DNA of 64,000 nucleotides from Hydractinia symbiolongicarpus (GCF_029227915.1 NC_079879.1:13330001-13394000), one strand, 5' to 3'. Positions 1 through 11,308 are shown, counted from the stretch's first letter. Translations and numbers: made by a program. Notes: generated by a model not told the origin, from the letters alone.

Positions 1-53
1 TAAACATGATGCAATTAAAGAATGTGTTTTTTAACCAATCACTAATGTTTTAG

Positions 54-1090
54 GTGTGTTTATAAAAGAAATAGATGGCCGCATGTTATTAAGACTACGT
101 TCAAATCATACAGGTGAATACATATGCTTAGATCCAACCGGTGATCGATTTATTCTTCAGGTAGGAGACGTTATATTTTTAAAAAAATACTTTAGGCAGA
201 CAGTATCGCTGGTCGGAAAATCATGTCCCAAACTGTAGGCTCATCCGAAAAAATGAAAAGAAGCCGAATTGAGGAATTTGAGTACACAGAAAAGTTTTTT
301 TTTTAAATCAGCTCAAGGCAATAATTTATTTTTGCTGATGTTAACGGAACCATTGTCTTTTTTAAATACGGTGGCACCTCTCTAAAGCGGACATCCTTTA
401 TAATGGACATAATCTATATTATAATGCCCGTATACGTCTGTCCGTCCGTCCGTCCGTCTGTCTGTCGCGCAAAATGGTAGCTTAGCTGCGACGGGCGAAC
501 CCGTGGATTTTTCCACGGGCTAACGACTATTTGTTAAATTTGTCCTGTCCTGGACAAATTTTAAAAAAAAATTCGAAACGGGCACCTCTCTAAAGCGAAC
601 ACTCCATAAGGCAAGTAGCTCTTTAAAGAGGGCAAAAGACTTTTCAGGGTGCTTTCACATTTATGTTCCCTTTATCATTGATGTTAAATTTAAGGCCTAT
701 ATATATATTTTCTTTTTTATATAAGTTTCTCTTATATAAAAAATAGAAAATGGATTTGGTGAATTTTTTTAAATTATTATTATAACTGCTTTCTACACAT
801 AATTTTATTTTTTTGATTTGTAGAAGAAACATCGCGATTCGACTTTATGCTTGCTGTTTCAAGATCCGGTAATACCAACCCGTTACACATCAACTTATAA
901 CCGACAAAGAGTGTTAGCATTCAACAGATTTGGTGCTTTAAGAAACAATAAATTTATTTTAAACTCTATAAGCCATCGCAGCGTTTTGTTTCTTGAAACA
1001 CCAATAATACGCCGCTTCACGAAACGGGTGTGTAAGTGCAGGTGCATGAACTCGATTGATAACTTTTTTAGTAAGACTGACCCAGACTAA
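54..1090 (+). CDS. FGF-like secreted growth factor, last two exons (5' end outside window)
   Basis: Two exons fit the C-terminal two-thirds of a fibroblast growth factor core. Exon A is 54-160: acceptor TTTTAG before it, donor CAG|GTAGGA after it, 107 nt, entering in phase 1 and leaving in phase 0. It reads GRMLLRLRSNHTGEYICLDP, which matches the FGF pattern of a hydrophobic strand followed by TG.YICM. Exon B is 824-1090: acceptor TTTGTAG, ending in TAA. It carries CLLF, then YTSTYNRQRVLAFNRFGALR and about twenty residues later FLETP, which align with the FGF pattern Y.S..YN..WYVA.N..G..R..HFLPRP. The tail is Cys/Lys rich (KRVCKCRC). The middle-exon size is close to the 104-nt second core exon of vertebrate FGF1. 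FGFs are secreted beta-trefoil ligands of FGF receptors. The signal peptide and first core exon would lie left of position 1. The protein is divergent, so the family call is an inference from pattern, size and splice phase. Confidence 0.62.
435..519. repeat. Dispersed repeat with CCGT microsatellite and CCCGTGG hairpin
   Basis: This lies in the FGF-like intron. A (GTCC)n/(GTCT)n microsatellite at about 435-468 is followed by ACGGGCGAA and a hairpin of CCCGTGG (500-506) and CCACGGG (513-519). A related copy occurs at 36190-36270, again with CGTCTGTCTGT, GGCGA and the CCCGTGG hairpin followed by a similar GAAGACTAAT/TAACGACTAT tail. Two related copies 36 kb apart mark it as a dispersed short element, possibly a SINE; its ends were not determined. 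Confidence 0.5.
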
Positions 1091-2640
1091 TTTGAGTTGA
1101 TTGAAAAAATAATAACCGGATATGTTTTGAGGGGAAATATACATTGGTTGACGATCGATTGAATAGAAAAACTGACGACTTATTGACGCTGCAACAAAAA
1201 CCAAAGAAAACCGAGAAAATATTTTTATATGGACAAATAAATGTTTATTTTATAGTAAATAGAATATTTTGTTTTACATCAATTTGCTCTGCATTCATAG
1301 AATATTTTTTTAAATTTTTAATATTTTTAAAAATGTTTTTTATAGTAATCAATAACTTTGCATTAAAAACTGTTGTAACACTTCACATCTCCGTTTACAC
1401 CCTACAGTCTTGGCGGCTTGTCAGAATTATGATTGATTATTACTCGCGACGTATCTCTGGTGTTGCGAAATAATAAGATTGTATTTTGAGATGAATATTG
1501 TTGCAATGTACAACCCCGAAGATATTATGTTGCAGAAGAGAGCTAAATTTTGCAAATCGTCTCAAAATCAACCCTAAACACTGTTTTTTATGTTACGACA
1601 CACTTTAAACTTGATCGCAACAAAGGTAGACTATGACCCATATTTCAAATCTTTTGGACCTTCATGGGGCGCGGTGTGAATTTAGGAACTGGGACTAGTG
1701 CATATTTAACGTTGTTTGTCCGGTCTATATATGATCCAAAACAAAACTTACGCAGCCTACGACCCCATAGTAATGACCAAATGATGCTCCTTAATAGTTT
1801 TAAGAAATCGAAATTTTTTATTTTTCGAGGCTCCATATCGTTTATTTTTATGAGCCTCATCTCCATTTGATCTTACTAGCCCCATCCCCATTTAGATTTA
1901 TCAGCTTAATCTCATTTAAATTTATCATACAAATTCACATTTTGCTTTTTGCATATATACATCTGGAAGAATTGAACGAAAAAGCGTTCAAGAATAGGCT
2001 TCACGTGTTCACTTTATTTCCCTGATGAACTTTGTTTGCTTGTTGTTGATTTTGTCGAAGAGAAGGATGAAGAAATGGTCATTTCTGACTTTTAGCTACC
2101 AGAAAATAACACAATTTTGTTAACAATGACAATTTTTTCGTCCTTATTATTGATAAGAATTAGCCCTTAGACACCGAAGCACTTTTTCAGAAAACTCAAA
2201 ATGTCCATGCTTTTTCACCGATAATTTTTCAGCCTTAAAGGCAATATTGGGCATTGACAGATAAAAATTTTAATTCTCTTTCATATTGGCTTCTATTTTG
2301 ATATCTCAAAGTTGAGTAATTACAAACTCTGGCTAATAAATGGCATGTCGGTATTTTGGGCTTGCTACAACCTCATTAAGGGTACTTCTGAGTCTAAGGG
2401 TTAAATGATCAATACTGCGTGCAACATCACTGCTTTTGTATTTGCGTTGCAAATCGTGCACATTTCAGATATGCGGTGCAAGAAACAATTTTAGTTGTAC
2501 AACGATCCATTACGACACTCCCTCGTCTCAATGTAAAAAAATAAAAAGTGCTAAAGACGGTTGCTTGGTGAAAAAAATACATTTCTAACATATAATATTT
2601 CATACCAAGGAGGTATACGTACTCAAAATTTACAAAATTG
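1091..2640. other. Intergenic, no gene seen
   Basis: AT-rich spacer between the 3' end of the FGF-like gene (+) and the 3' end of the TSP1-CAP gene (-), so a convergent intergenic region. The short open frames on both strands have no splice-supported continuation, no domain pattern and low-complexity composition. Nothing else is visible. Confidence 0.5.
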
Positions 2641-4410
2641 TTAAAGATTACTTTCAGACGCGACGCTTGATTTCTTTCTTTTTTTATTTATTAGTAATTT
2701 ATCAAGAAACTCCATAGTTTTTTCTTCTTCTTTATCTTCGGCAGGTAATGCATTTTTCTTCATGTAGTAGTAAGAATCAACATTACCAATCGGTTGATAC
2801 ACCGCAGCAACGTAGGCGACTGAACCATCCAATGACAAGGTCTTCGAAATACCAACACGCTTGGTTGACTTCCATACTAACTGCGTAAAATCACGGTCAT
2901 TTGCATTCAATTGCGGCTTATCATAATTGTAATTAAGCTTTTGTCCGTACCAGTCCTCTACCGCTCTCACACAAGGTGTGCTGGCAGTTTTATTATTCTC
3001 AAAACTCAATTGAACGTATCCAAGATTTAACCCTGGACGTTCATACCTTGATAAATTCCGAGCTGGTACATTTTTTAACGCAATTCTGTCGCTTATTTCA
3101 AGAGCTTTTTTGTAAAGATCGTTTGACCATTTCAAAGGTTCTGCTCCATGTCTTCTACGAAACTCGTTGTGTAAAGATAAACAATTCTTTTCCAGATCTT
3201 GTTCTTGATAAGGATCTGAAAGAATGAAGAGAAGGATGACAATACACATAGTTTTACCATAGTATTTAAGTTTTGCTTTTTTTCAAAATTTTGTGTAACA
3301 GAGACGTTAGACACCTAGATGTTGTAGGTGGAACACAAACGCGTCCTCTGCGCAATTCTCCTCCATATTACCTATAACTGACAAAAATTTAGAGAAAAGC
3401 GTGTCTTTCTTAGGCTTCATAGGCTGCTACGATTCTGTCTGTGTAAACCACTACAATTTTTTTTTGGATATTAAAATATTTTTTGTTTTGACATACCATC
3501 ACATATTTGCATTCTACATGCTTTTGTTTGAAACAATTCTTGAGTTTTGGCACATTCTTCGGCTTGACATTGAAGTGCTCTTGAGGTATGGCCAATTCCA
3601 CATTTAGCTGAACATTCGCCCCAGTCTCCCCAAGAGGACTCAACTGCAGGATTTTTCATCTCCACTTGAGTTTCTTGTTGTACCTTAGATGGTGTATTTT
3701 CTGTCTCTACAGTTAAATTATTTTTATTTAACTTATCTTGAAGCAGACTTGCAATCGCATTAGCTTCTGATTTGTCATCTTCAGAAACACCGTCAACATT
3801 CTTGATGGTGCCATTCAATACACTGCTCGTAAAATGTGATACAACAGTCTTAAAGGTATCATCAAGAGACACTCCCTCGGACATAGGTGCAGATTGCAGC
3901 TTGCCTGCATCGCTTTCTTCTTCATCAGGTTGGATTTTCTCAACCAGTTGTGTGTCAGCAATGGAAAGCCCGTTGTTGATTGGCTTATTGGCTAAACAAA
4001 AGTAAACCATTAAATACCCTGTTGACGTAATTGCTAGACAGCGGAAGCCGTAGGAACAGACATAGCTAAAAGGAGTATATGATTATCTGTTTTTTAAAAT
4101 AAATAATCCCAGTGTCATAACAATAACATTAGTATTAAAAAACGTAGAGATATCTTGTTGCATAGTCAAAAGATACATCGAGCCAAAATTAGTATAAACA
4201 TGTTATTGATGGTAAGATTGGATTGTTATTTATAGTAAAAAAATTAAAAATACTCACGAGGTTTGCAGCCACTGCTAACGCAAATTTTTCGTTCCATTAA
4301 GCCCCCCGAACACATTTCCCGTAAACAGTTCCTTCGTCTTGAAATTAACCCTCTCCCGCAGGTATTGCTGCATTTCGACCAGCTTGACCAATCAGAAAAG
4401 ACGCGCTCTC
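2641..4410 (-). CDS. Secreted TSP1-TSP1-CAP domain protein (5' exon not found)
   Basis: Three minus-strand exons join in frame, all with phase-1 borders: 4258-4410, 3497-3991 and 2641-3215. The first encodes a thrombospondin type 1 repeat (FSDWSSWSKCSNTCGRG then six further Cys-spaced residues to CKP). The second has an acidic Ser/Asp-rich linker of about 120 residues and a second TSP1 repeat (SSWGDWGECSAKCGIG). The third encodes a CAP domain (LHNEFRRRHG, LKWS, FTQLVWKST, YVAAVYQPIGN) and a basic tail. CAP domains occur in secreted CRISP, antigen-5 and PR-1 proteins. Two residues of the usual CAP tetrad are changed: the GENL glutamate is Leu (PGLNLG) and the HFTQ histidine is Asp (DFTQ), so a metal-binding role is doubtful. 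The methionine at 3249 that would give an isolated short signal-like start is better read as a polypyrimidine tract and acceptor. The upstream signal-peptide exon must lie 5' of 4410 and was not located. Confidence 0.75.
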
Positions 4411-5600
4411 CTAAATAAAAATGAAATTGTATAATGTGAAATCAGAAAACAGAAATCTACTTTATTGAACATGTTGAGAGAATAACAAAACATTTTCTCA
4501 GTCATCCTTAGTAGAATAATGCTTTCTGTTATACTTTCTGTCCTTATTTCCTACAATAAGCGTCAATTCCTTAATTATTGTTCCCCTTTATTTAGCGCTG
4601 CATAAGCGCCATCTAATAAGCGCTGCCTTTCTGATAACCGTCGCAATCAAAAAAACGACGCTTATAAAAAATAATAAGAAATCATATAAAACTTCTTAAA
4701 ACAATTCGTTCATACAAAAAGTCAACGATTACTAGTTAGAAGTATCATTACAAACAAATGTGTTTAACAACTTTCATGACCATTGTCATTAAAACTTTCT
4801 TTCAGTGGATCGTTTTGATAGCAAAAATGACTTTTTATGGGCATTAGTTATTCTTAAGTCATTCTGGTTTTAATTCATTTTATTGCCGCCTCCCTCGAAT
4901 TGGTGCCTCCATCCAATAACGTTATTTTTGTTTTTGTGTTTTTTTATATATACATTTTGTTCATTTGCGCATATTTTTTCCCAATATTTTGCCAAGATCT
5001 AAATGCATTCTTCTTCTGCCTTCTGAAATCTTTCAGTTTATAAAGGCTTTTCATTAAACAACCTTATAAACTGCATCTGCAAACTCTACCCTGGACGAGT
5101 GTTACAAGTAAAGGTTTTTTTTCTTCCTAATCTTGTGATAGTTTTCGCAACTTTTGCTTATAAAAAGGTCACTTCCTGGTTAACGCCATTTCATCGTTAA
5201 CGCTCACACTAAATAAAGCTAAAGTTAATAAACTCCCATTTCCTTTATAGCGCCCTCTTCCTATCGAAAATGCCCTTTATATGCTGAGAAGTTAGAATTT
5301 TTAACACAAAACAAAACAAAATGCAGAGTTGATGACAAAGAAATTTCGGTTGATTTGTGTGTTGAGATACATTTTGTCACTCTCTTTTCATTTTTCTTTT
5401 TTCATTATATTCTCGTATAAAGTTATCAACCTTAGTTTTACTTTTTACGCCCAAGGCGGTAAATAAACCACATACGGTAGTTCAAATACACACTTTTACA
5501 TTTCCCGCTGTTTAAAGTTTCGTGTATTTTAAATTGGGTGCATGTAAGGTGCGCACGAAAAAATTGAGCTGTTTTGTTATTAGCGGCCGCTTTTCTTGGT
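4411..5600. other. Intron/5' region of the TSP1-CAP gene with a short inverted-repeat element
   Basis: No coding exon was recognised. At 4556-4665 a block of about 110 bp is bounded by ATAAGCGTC and its inverse GACGCTTAT and contains several internal AAGCGC/GCGCT motifs. This looks like a tiny non-autonomous DNA element. The remainder is AT-rich sequence. Confidence 0.4.
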
Positions 5601-5640
5601 TGTGGACCGTTTATGTTTCATTTTTGATCTGATCAAATAG

Positions 5641-6650
5641 ATGAAAACTTCTTATTTTTGCGCCGTAAAGGACTGTAAAAATGGTTCCAGAAAGCTTGAA
5701 AAATAGAAATTAATTAATTGTATGATCCACGATGGCATTATTCATAAAAATTGTTCTTGTGATCCTCTATTCAAGTTATACCCATTTCCCACTGTAAAGA
5801 AAGATCCTGTTCGCCGTGATAAATGAATTAGATTTATTAATCGTGTGGATGCTAAGGGTAAACACTGGACTCCCAATGCGCATAGCAGAGTTTGTTCTGA
5901 ACATTTTGTAGACGACGAACCCTCCTTAAAAAACCCTTTGCCCACACAAAATCTTAGATATAATGCTTCTTCAAGAATTAAAAATATGTCTCCTCATTCG
6001 TCGAGAAGAAGTATTACATATTCTTCAGAAGATTCATTTTCAGACAAATCTAGTTTATCTTCAAATGTTGTTGCACCTATTGTTTTCTGTGGTAAAGGAA
6101 ATCCTGTTATATGTATCCACACTCCATCAACAAACGCAAAACATTCAACAACAAGTATGGTTACACCACAACATTCAACAATAAATAATCATCTTTTATA
6201 AATAATAAACTTTTTACTTCAACTCCTATTCAACCTAACATATTAAGCATTTCAAAATATAGTTATATATATATTATCGATCTCCTTGCTTCTTATCATG
6301 AATAATTTTTTACTGAATATAACAAACAAGCCAAAGAAAACAAAATATGTTAGATCACAGAAAAAGCCAAGTGTTACTCCATTTTATAAAACTTTCCTTA
6401 CTCAAAATTATGTGAAATTTTTTACCAATCTCAAGTCAATTGAAGTATTTAATATTCTTCATGACTTTATATCCCCATATGTTCAGAGAAGATATTGTTC
6501 TAATCCAGTGAAAAGAAAATTTACCGGCACACCTAAAAAATTTGGCAGACAACGAAGTTGCATTCCAAAGATGAATTTTTATTGATGTTGTTAAAGCTTC
6601 GTCTTGGCCTACTTAATAAAGACATAGCTCATCGATTTAATATATTTCTT
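5641..6650 (+). pseudogene. THAP-domain DNA transposase remnant, 5' part only
   Basis: From the ATG at 5641 the plus strand encodes a THAP-type zinc finger: CAVKDC near the start, then after two in-frame stops (TAG at 5703, TGA at 5824) the segment WTPNAHSRVCSEHF, which is the C-x2-H end of the finger. A Ser/Thr-rich spacer follows. From about 6290 there is a transposase N-terminal region, including FGRQRS and then, in another frame, KDEFLLMLLKLRLGLLNKDI, which matches the helix-turn-helix part that precedes the DDE_Tnp_4 catalytic domain in THAP-transposases of the IS4EU/ISL2EU type. The catalytic core is absent: similarity ends near 6650, where the opposite-strand partner gene begins. The copy is dead, with several stops and frame changes. 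Confidence 0.65.
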
Positions 6651-7048
6651 GGATTGGTGTATGCACTAATAGTTTTTCCACCAGGCTCTTCATTGCCTTT
6701 TTTTTCAACAATTGTCCAAACGCTGTACATTTTAGACCGAATTCTCTGACTCGGTACACATTTTATTTTGTGCAAACATACTTTGCTATTTGTATCTAAC
6801 GGATGAAACATGACTTTGTTTATAAAACCATTTGTAAAATATCGGTACGCCTTCCCCTCTTTGTACTCGCACAAAATGCGATGTACTATATCGCCTTTGT
6901 TGAAGACTGTGGAAAAATATGCAGAGATATCTGTAATGCTCAGGTGAGGCCACATCAGCATTCCATTTATTATTATAATGTATCGTAACGTACTATTTTT
7001 AAATAATTTGTTCGCAAGATTACAAGAAAACTCTTGCGGTTTTAGCAC
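6629..7048 (-). pseudogene. SWIM/YqaJ-type accessory protein of the THAP element, N-terminal fragment
   Basis: An open frame of 139 codons on the minus strand contains HLSITDISAYFSTVFNKGD, then KEGKAYRYFTNGFI and CVPSQRIRSKMYSVW followed by GGKTISAY. This resembles the N-terminal region of the large cnidarian transposon proteins that continue into a SWIM zinc finger (CxC...CxH) and a YqaJ nuclease domain. The expected SWIM cysteines and the nuclease domain are missing because the frame ends where the convergent transposase fragment ends. The family recognition comes from memory of the pattern and was not computed. Confidence 0.5.
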
Positions 7049-7932
7049 TCGGCCTGATTAGAATCTGGGTATCCAAAAAAGGTAAATACAAGGAAAGTGC
7101 TTTTTTTTGAAAAGACGGTCAGAATTCATTTTACCTAAAGGTGTGAAAGTAAATCAATTTCGTTAAGTTTTTAAGCACGATAACTTTTTTTAATAAAGAA
7201 ACAACAAAAACCGACAACTGAGAACATACTTCGAACCCATTTTAGTGGAACATAACTCTATAATAATAATAGCCTTATACCAACTTATACTAAAAGATCA
7301 AGCTTGGACAATCAGGCTAAATGATTTCAGTACGCGTAACAGCATAAATTGAATCAAACTTAGAACGTCATAAAAGAAACAAAATGGCAGCAAACATTCT
7401 TTGTTTATGTAACCCCTTTTTTGAAGTTTGTCTAAGATACCACTATCTGCTTAAAATTGAATTACTTTCGTGAGCAAATTTTACATTTTCTTTAAAGTTT
7501 CTGATACCCAACATACTATCCGGTTTTTACATAGTTTGCATGAATAAAGGACAAAAATTGCCCGAAAATCCGTTTTCCTCGATTTTGAAAAATCGGGTAA
7601 TCGGATTATACACGTGACCAATATTCTCAGAAATATTCCCCTCAATAAAATAAAGTTGTCTTGTAAGTGATAACGAAAGTTACTATATTTTCCAGATTAT
7701 AAGGATTTCATGGAGATTTTTAGGGGTAGTTTCGAGTAATAGCCAATATCTAAAGCTCTGAGATGTATGGGACCTGGCATGCAGGTGTCTAATATATAAA
7801 TATAAAAACTCAGTAAGTATCATAACCATGCAGCATAGCAAAAAATAGTTATTAAAAAAAAACACCACCCCTTCCCCCTCCAGACTGAATAGGGGTAACC
7901 CTTTCAAAATTACTTATTTTTATCAACAATTA
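7049..7932. other. Intergenic, no gene seen
   Basis: AT-rich sequence between the THAP-element remnant and the open frame at 7933. A stretch near 7705-7745 (ATTTCATGGAGATTTTTAGG) resembles one near 16778-16818, so it may be part of a dispersed repeat. No coding signal otherwise. Confidence 0.4.
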
Positions 7933-8205
7933 ATGCATACTGGTATCGCTGATTTGATCAATGCTATTCGATTTTTTATAATAAAAAAAGATATAAGAAC
8001 ACAGGTAAAAGATTTAGAACGAACATGCTCGGCTCTCCATAGAAAACTAACCAGAAAATCAAGAGTCGTGTTAGGAGATTTTTTAAGACATTTTGTAGGA
8101 ACACTTAAGAAGGAGCCAAAACTTCCAAAATTTTTAGTGTCCTTAAATTCCCACAAAAGGAAAACACAAAGTCATAATAAGCTGAAGTGCTATTGTCATA
8201 AATAA
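7933..8205 (+). CDS. Unrecognised 90-codon basic ORF, possible transposon-derived fragment
   Basis: The frame from the ATG at 7933 to TAA encodes a Lys/Arg-rich helical protein with heptad-like spacing (QVKDLERTCSALHRKL) and a Cys/His-containing end (KLKCYCHK). No signal peptide or membrane segment is visible. It has no clear splice junctions and stands alone between transposon debris and the secreted-protein gene. I do not recognise the family. The composition looks like a real protein rather than a shadow frame, so it may be an exon or a fragment of a mobile-element accessory gene. Confidence 0.3.
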   Translation: MHTGIADLINAIRFFIIKKDIRTQVKDLERTCSALHRKLTRKSRVVLGDFLRHFVGTLKKEPKLPKFLVSLNSHKRKTQSHNKLKCYCHK

Positions 8206-8799
8206 ATAAATAATAATAAATACGGGATTCGTGTTTTTATAACAAACCTTCGTTTGGAGACTAACTGCAATGCAATGCCCCTCCTTTTCTTAACGCCCGT
8301 CCTTTTTTATTCTATTTTCCTTATAATCGTTTAACATGATACGTTCTGGAAATGAATCACAATTCTTTGGAATCTCTATATCGGAAATACTTAGACATGA
8401 AAAAAACACCCTTTCCGCTTTTGGCATGGATGGTATTATATACATGGCATATAGAAAACATAAAACACAAAGAAATGAAAATAAAATTTACCTAACGTTG
8501 TTTATGTTCAACTTTAAAAAATACTATACAAAAAAAGTGAGAAACCCGTCAGTCTGTTCTCTGGCGTAGACGACTCGAACAAAAACATCCATTAGGTATT
8601 GACATTTCATGCTGTTCGTGACAAATTACCAATGTAACAAGGTGTGGCAATGGTAACTTGAGAGCGGTAGACGCTAACAAGCATGGAAACTGGAAACTTG
8701 ATGATTTTTGTGGAGGGTTTCCGTAATGTGAATACATTCTACATGCGTGGTGATCATACTACATAACAACATGGTGATCATGCAAAAAAAACGCTCCTA
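8206..8799. other. Intergenic, no gene seen
   Basis: Downstream flank of the Lys/Pro-repeat secreted protein gene (its 3' end is at 8800 on the minus strand). Short open frames on both strands show no splice-consistent extension or domain pattern. Confidence 0.4.
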
Positions 8800-11308
8800 C
8801 TAGTAATATGTCTTAACTTCTTTTTCATCTGCTTCAACGTATTCCTTTGTCTCGTGATTTTTTTCAACCCGTCGTTCGTTTTGGTCAGAAATTTTGGTAC
8901 TGTCGTAAAAGTTTTTTAACCCTAATTTGTCTTTTAAGGAAATTTCCTTACCTTCAGTCTCGTGTTTGTTTGTGTCAGTCGCAAAAGAAGATATCACTTC
9001 CTTATCTTTGTCAGATTTTGTAAGTTCACCTCCCGTTTTGTCAGGTGTCAAGTGGTCATCATTTTTGTGTTCAGTCACACTTGCACTTGTTTTTTCGTCA
9101 TCAACATCACCTTGAAACTTTTCAGCCAAGCTTTTTTGCAAATCATTCCCAATAGCAGTCATTAACGCTATAGATTGTTCTTCATTCATTAAACCAACTC
9201 TGCCTAGTTCAGGAGAAGTTTTCGCGCCTTTATTAAACGCTTGACGGGCTTGTCCTTGCGCTAACACATTTGCATCAGCTGATTGTTGGGTACTTGTGGA
9301 ATCATCACTTTGCGTGGTGTCTGTAGCGGCTTTAGTGTGTTCTGCTAACTTTGAAACTTGTTCAGTTCCACCTATATTCTCTGCATTGGATTCTGCGCCT
9401 TCAGGAGATTTTGACGCCTCTGCTGTGGTCTCACTCGATCCCTTAGAGTTCTCTGCACTACCCTTTTCATTTTTTCCCTTTTCTAGTATTTGCTTTAATT
9501 TTTCTTCAGTTAACTTGGAGCCACTATCTTCTGAAGTTAATTGTTCCCCAGGCCTTTTTCCTTCATCAGCTTCTTTATCCTTTTCTTTTGGAGGTGGCTT
9601 TTTCTCTTTAATCGGAATAGGTTTTGGCTTCGGTTTCGGTTTTGGTTTCGGTTTTGGTTTGGGTTTCGGATTCGGATTCGGTTCTGCAGGCTTTTTGCAC
9701 CCAAATAATTCTAATATTTTATCGGCACATGGTGCTTCGTAATCCACCTTTGGATCTTTTGGGTGTTGCGCGTTAGCCACGCATGCTTGCTGAAGATTTT
9801 GGCACATAGCTGGATTGTTAATAGGCGGACAGGACCCCATTCCTGGGGCACAACCGGGTTTTTTGGCCCCTTTTAGAGCTTGCTGTAGTTGTGCATTCTG
9901 CCACATCACTTCCTGAAAAGGTGGTGTTTCTAACACATCGTATTCTGGTAAGGCATGGTGCTCATACCCGTACAACTGATCATTCATGTCACTAGCTTGA
10001 TCACCTAAAAGTAGTTGACGAGGTAATTCATATCTACTATAACAGCTGTCAAAATCTGCCGAATATACACACAAAAAGAACTCAAGCATATATTTGAATT
10101 AAAATAAATAAAAATAATACCTGCATAGTTCGGTCGGTGGTGGTTCATCTTTAAAGCTAGCTTCAAATGATCGATAGTGTTTGGCGCTGGTAGTTCGAAA
10201 TTCCCCCACACATCGTTTTCAGGAAAACCTCCATATATATTTGGGTTGGGAAGCACGGTATTTGGCATATCAACAGCTGGAGCTCCATCAGGCGCTTCTT
10301 CTCCATCGCCGCCTTTTTTATCGAGATTTGACACACGTGTTATCTTACTGTCAATACTGCGCGGATCACTCCACAGAATAGGTTGGTCATCAGAAAAAGA
10401 GTTAAATTCAGTGGAATCCTTTGAATCAACCATTTCATCGCGTTGGGGTGTTCTTCTCTCAATTTCTGCGCGATTAAAACCATCATCATCGAATTTATTC
10501 CGAAAGGAGTCGATGTCTTCAGGATACTGGACACTTTGAGCTTTGTTCAATATTTGACTCAAATGTTCTAAGCGAAGTAAGAAAACGCAGAATTTCATTC
10601 AGCTTGTTTTTGTGCATGGAATAACTTTCCTTAGATAAAAAATCTTTATAAAATGTGAGTCTCAGACACTGAAAGGAATGGACTTTATTGCTTATAACCA
10701 TTGTCTTGGAAAACTGGAAATATGTCAGCAACAACACCCCAAACCTACCCAAATACCTTAATAAGACCTTAACCACGCCTAAATATTTTCTGCTCATTTT
10801 TATTTTACTTTATTTTATAAAAAGAAAAATAGTGTAACTAAAAGAACACGAACTGTGAAGAATATTTGGTACTGAGAGTTTATTCTCGTTTTTTTAAATT
10901 ACCAAAAAACTGAAAGAAAATTAGAGGTATTTTCTGGAACATATTACCATGCTTAATTTGCGTTTTTATGCATTCCCCTGCATCCGACAAAAGTTATTTT
11001 TTATTTCTTAACTACAAGAACAAACATTAGAATTATTATACCAAAAATATATCAAACATATACACACTATTTTTGCTGCTACTGAAATGATGGCGACTTT
11101 TTCTCGTTCCAACTTCATGTTTTGGGAAGAATTGCTTTTTCTTTCTTGCAGCTATGATAAATTATATAGAAATGCATTGCATACGACATCTGCGACACAA
11201 ATAACGACATCTGCGAGATGAATATAGCCGACAATAATAGTGTTTTTGAAAAATTCACGTACCGCATGTCGCCAGTAGCAACAACACCAACAGCAAACTC
11301 CACCTCAT
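8800..11308 (-). CDS. Secreted Lys/Pro-repeat acidic protein, 582 aa
   Basis: Three exons give an uninterrupted frame (total 1749 nt): 11263-11308, 10121-10567 and 8800-10055, with both introns in phase 1. The first exon is a signal-peptide exon (MRWSLLLVLLLLATC). The second encodes an acidic segment. The third has a Cys-containing region (GCAPGMGSC, AMCQNLQQAC, CADKILELFGC), then a Pro-Lys dipeptide tract (PNPNPKPKPKPK... coded at about 9618-9690), then a long Ser/Glu/Lys/Thr-rich low-complexity tail ending EKEVKTYY. No catalytic domain is visible. It is probably extracellular, in matrix, mucus or a secretory capsule, but the function is unknown. Its signal exon plus phase-1 introns resemble those of the neighbouring secreted genes at 2.6-4.4 kb and 14.8-28.5 kb. 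Confidence 0.75.
9618..9690 (-). repeat. Pro-Lys dipeptide coding repeat
   Basis: A GGTTTCGGTTTTGGTTTCG-like 12-bp periodic tract (read on the plus strand) codes for alternating Pro-Lys and Pro-Asn on the minus strand. It is likely to vary in length between individuals. Confidence 0.7.

Noticed and set aside
3132-3314. Separate start with a signal-like peptide for the CAP gene (MCIVILLFILS at 3249)
   Set aside because: The same bases form a polypyrimidine tract and CAG acceptor, and the phase matches the TSP1 exon upstream.
8549-8737. Missing first exon of the TSP1-CAP gene
   Set aside because: No signal-peptide pattern and no donor in the required phase was found here, so it was not assigned.
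9296-9742. 148-codon plus-strand ORF opposite the Lys/Pro-repeat gene
   Set aside because: It is the mirror of the low-complexity coding sequence (Phe-Gly repeats opposite Pro-Lys) and lacks any domain.
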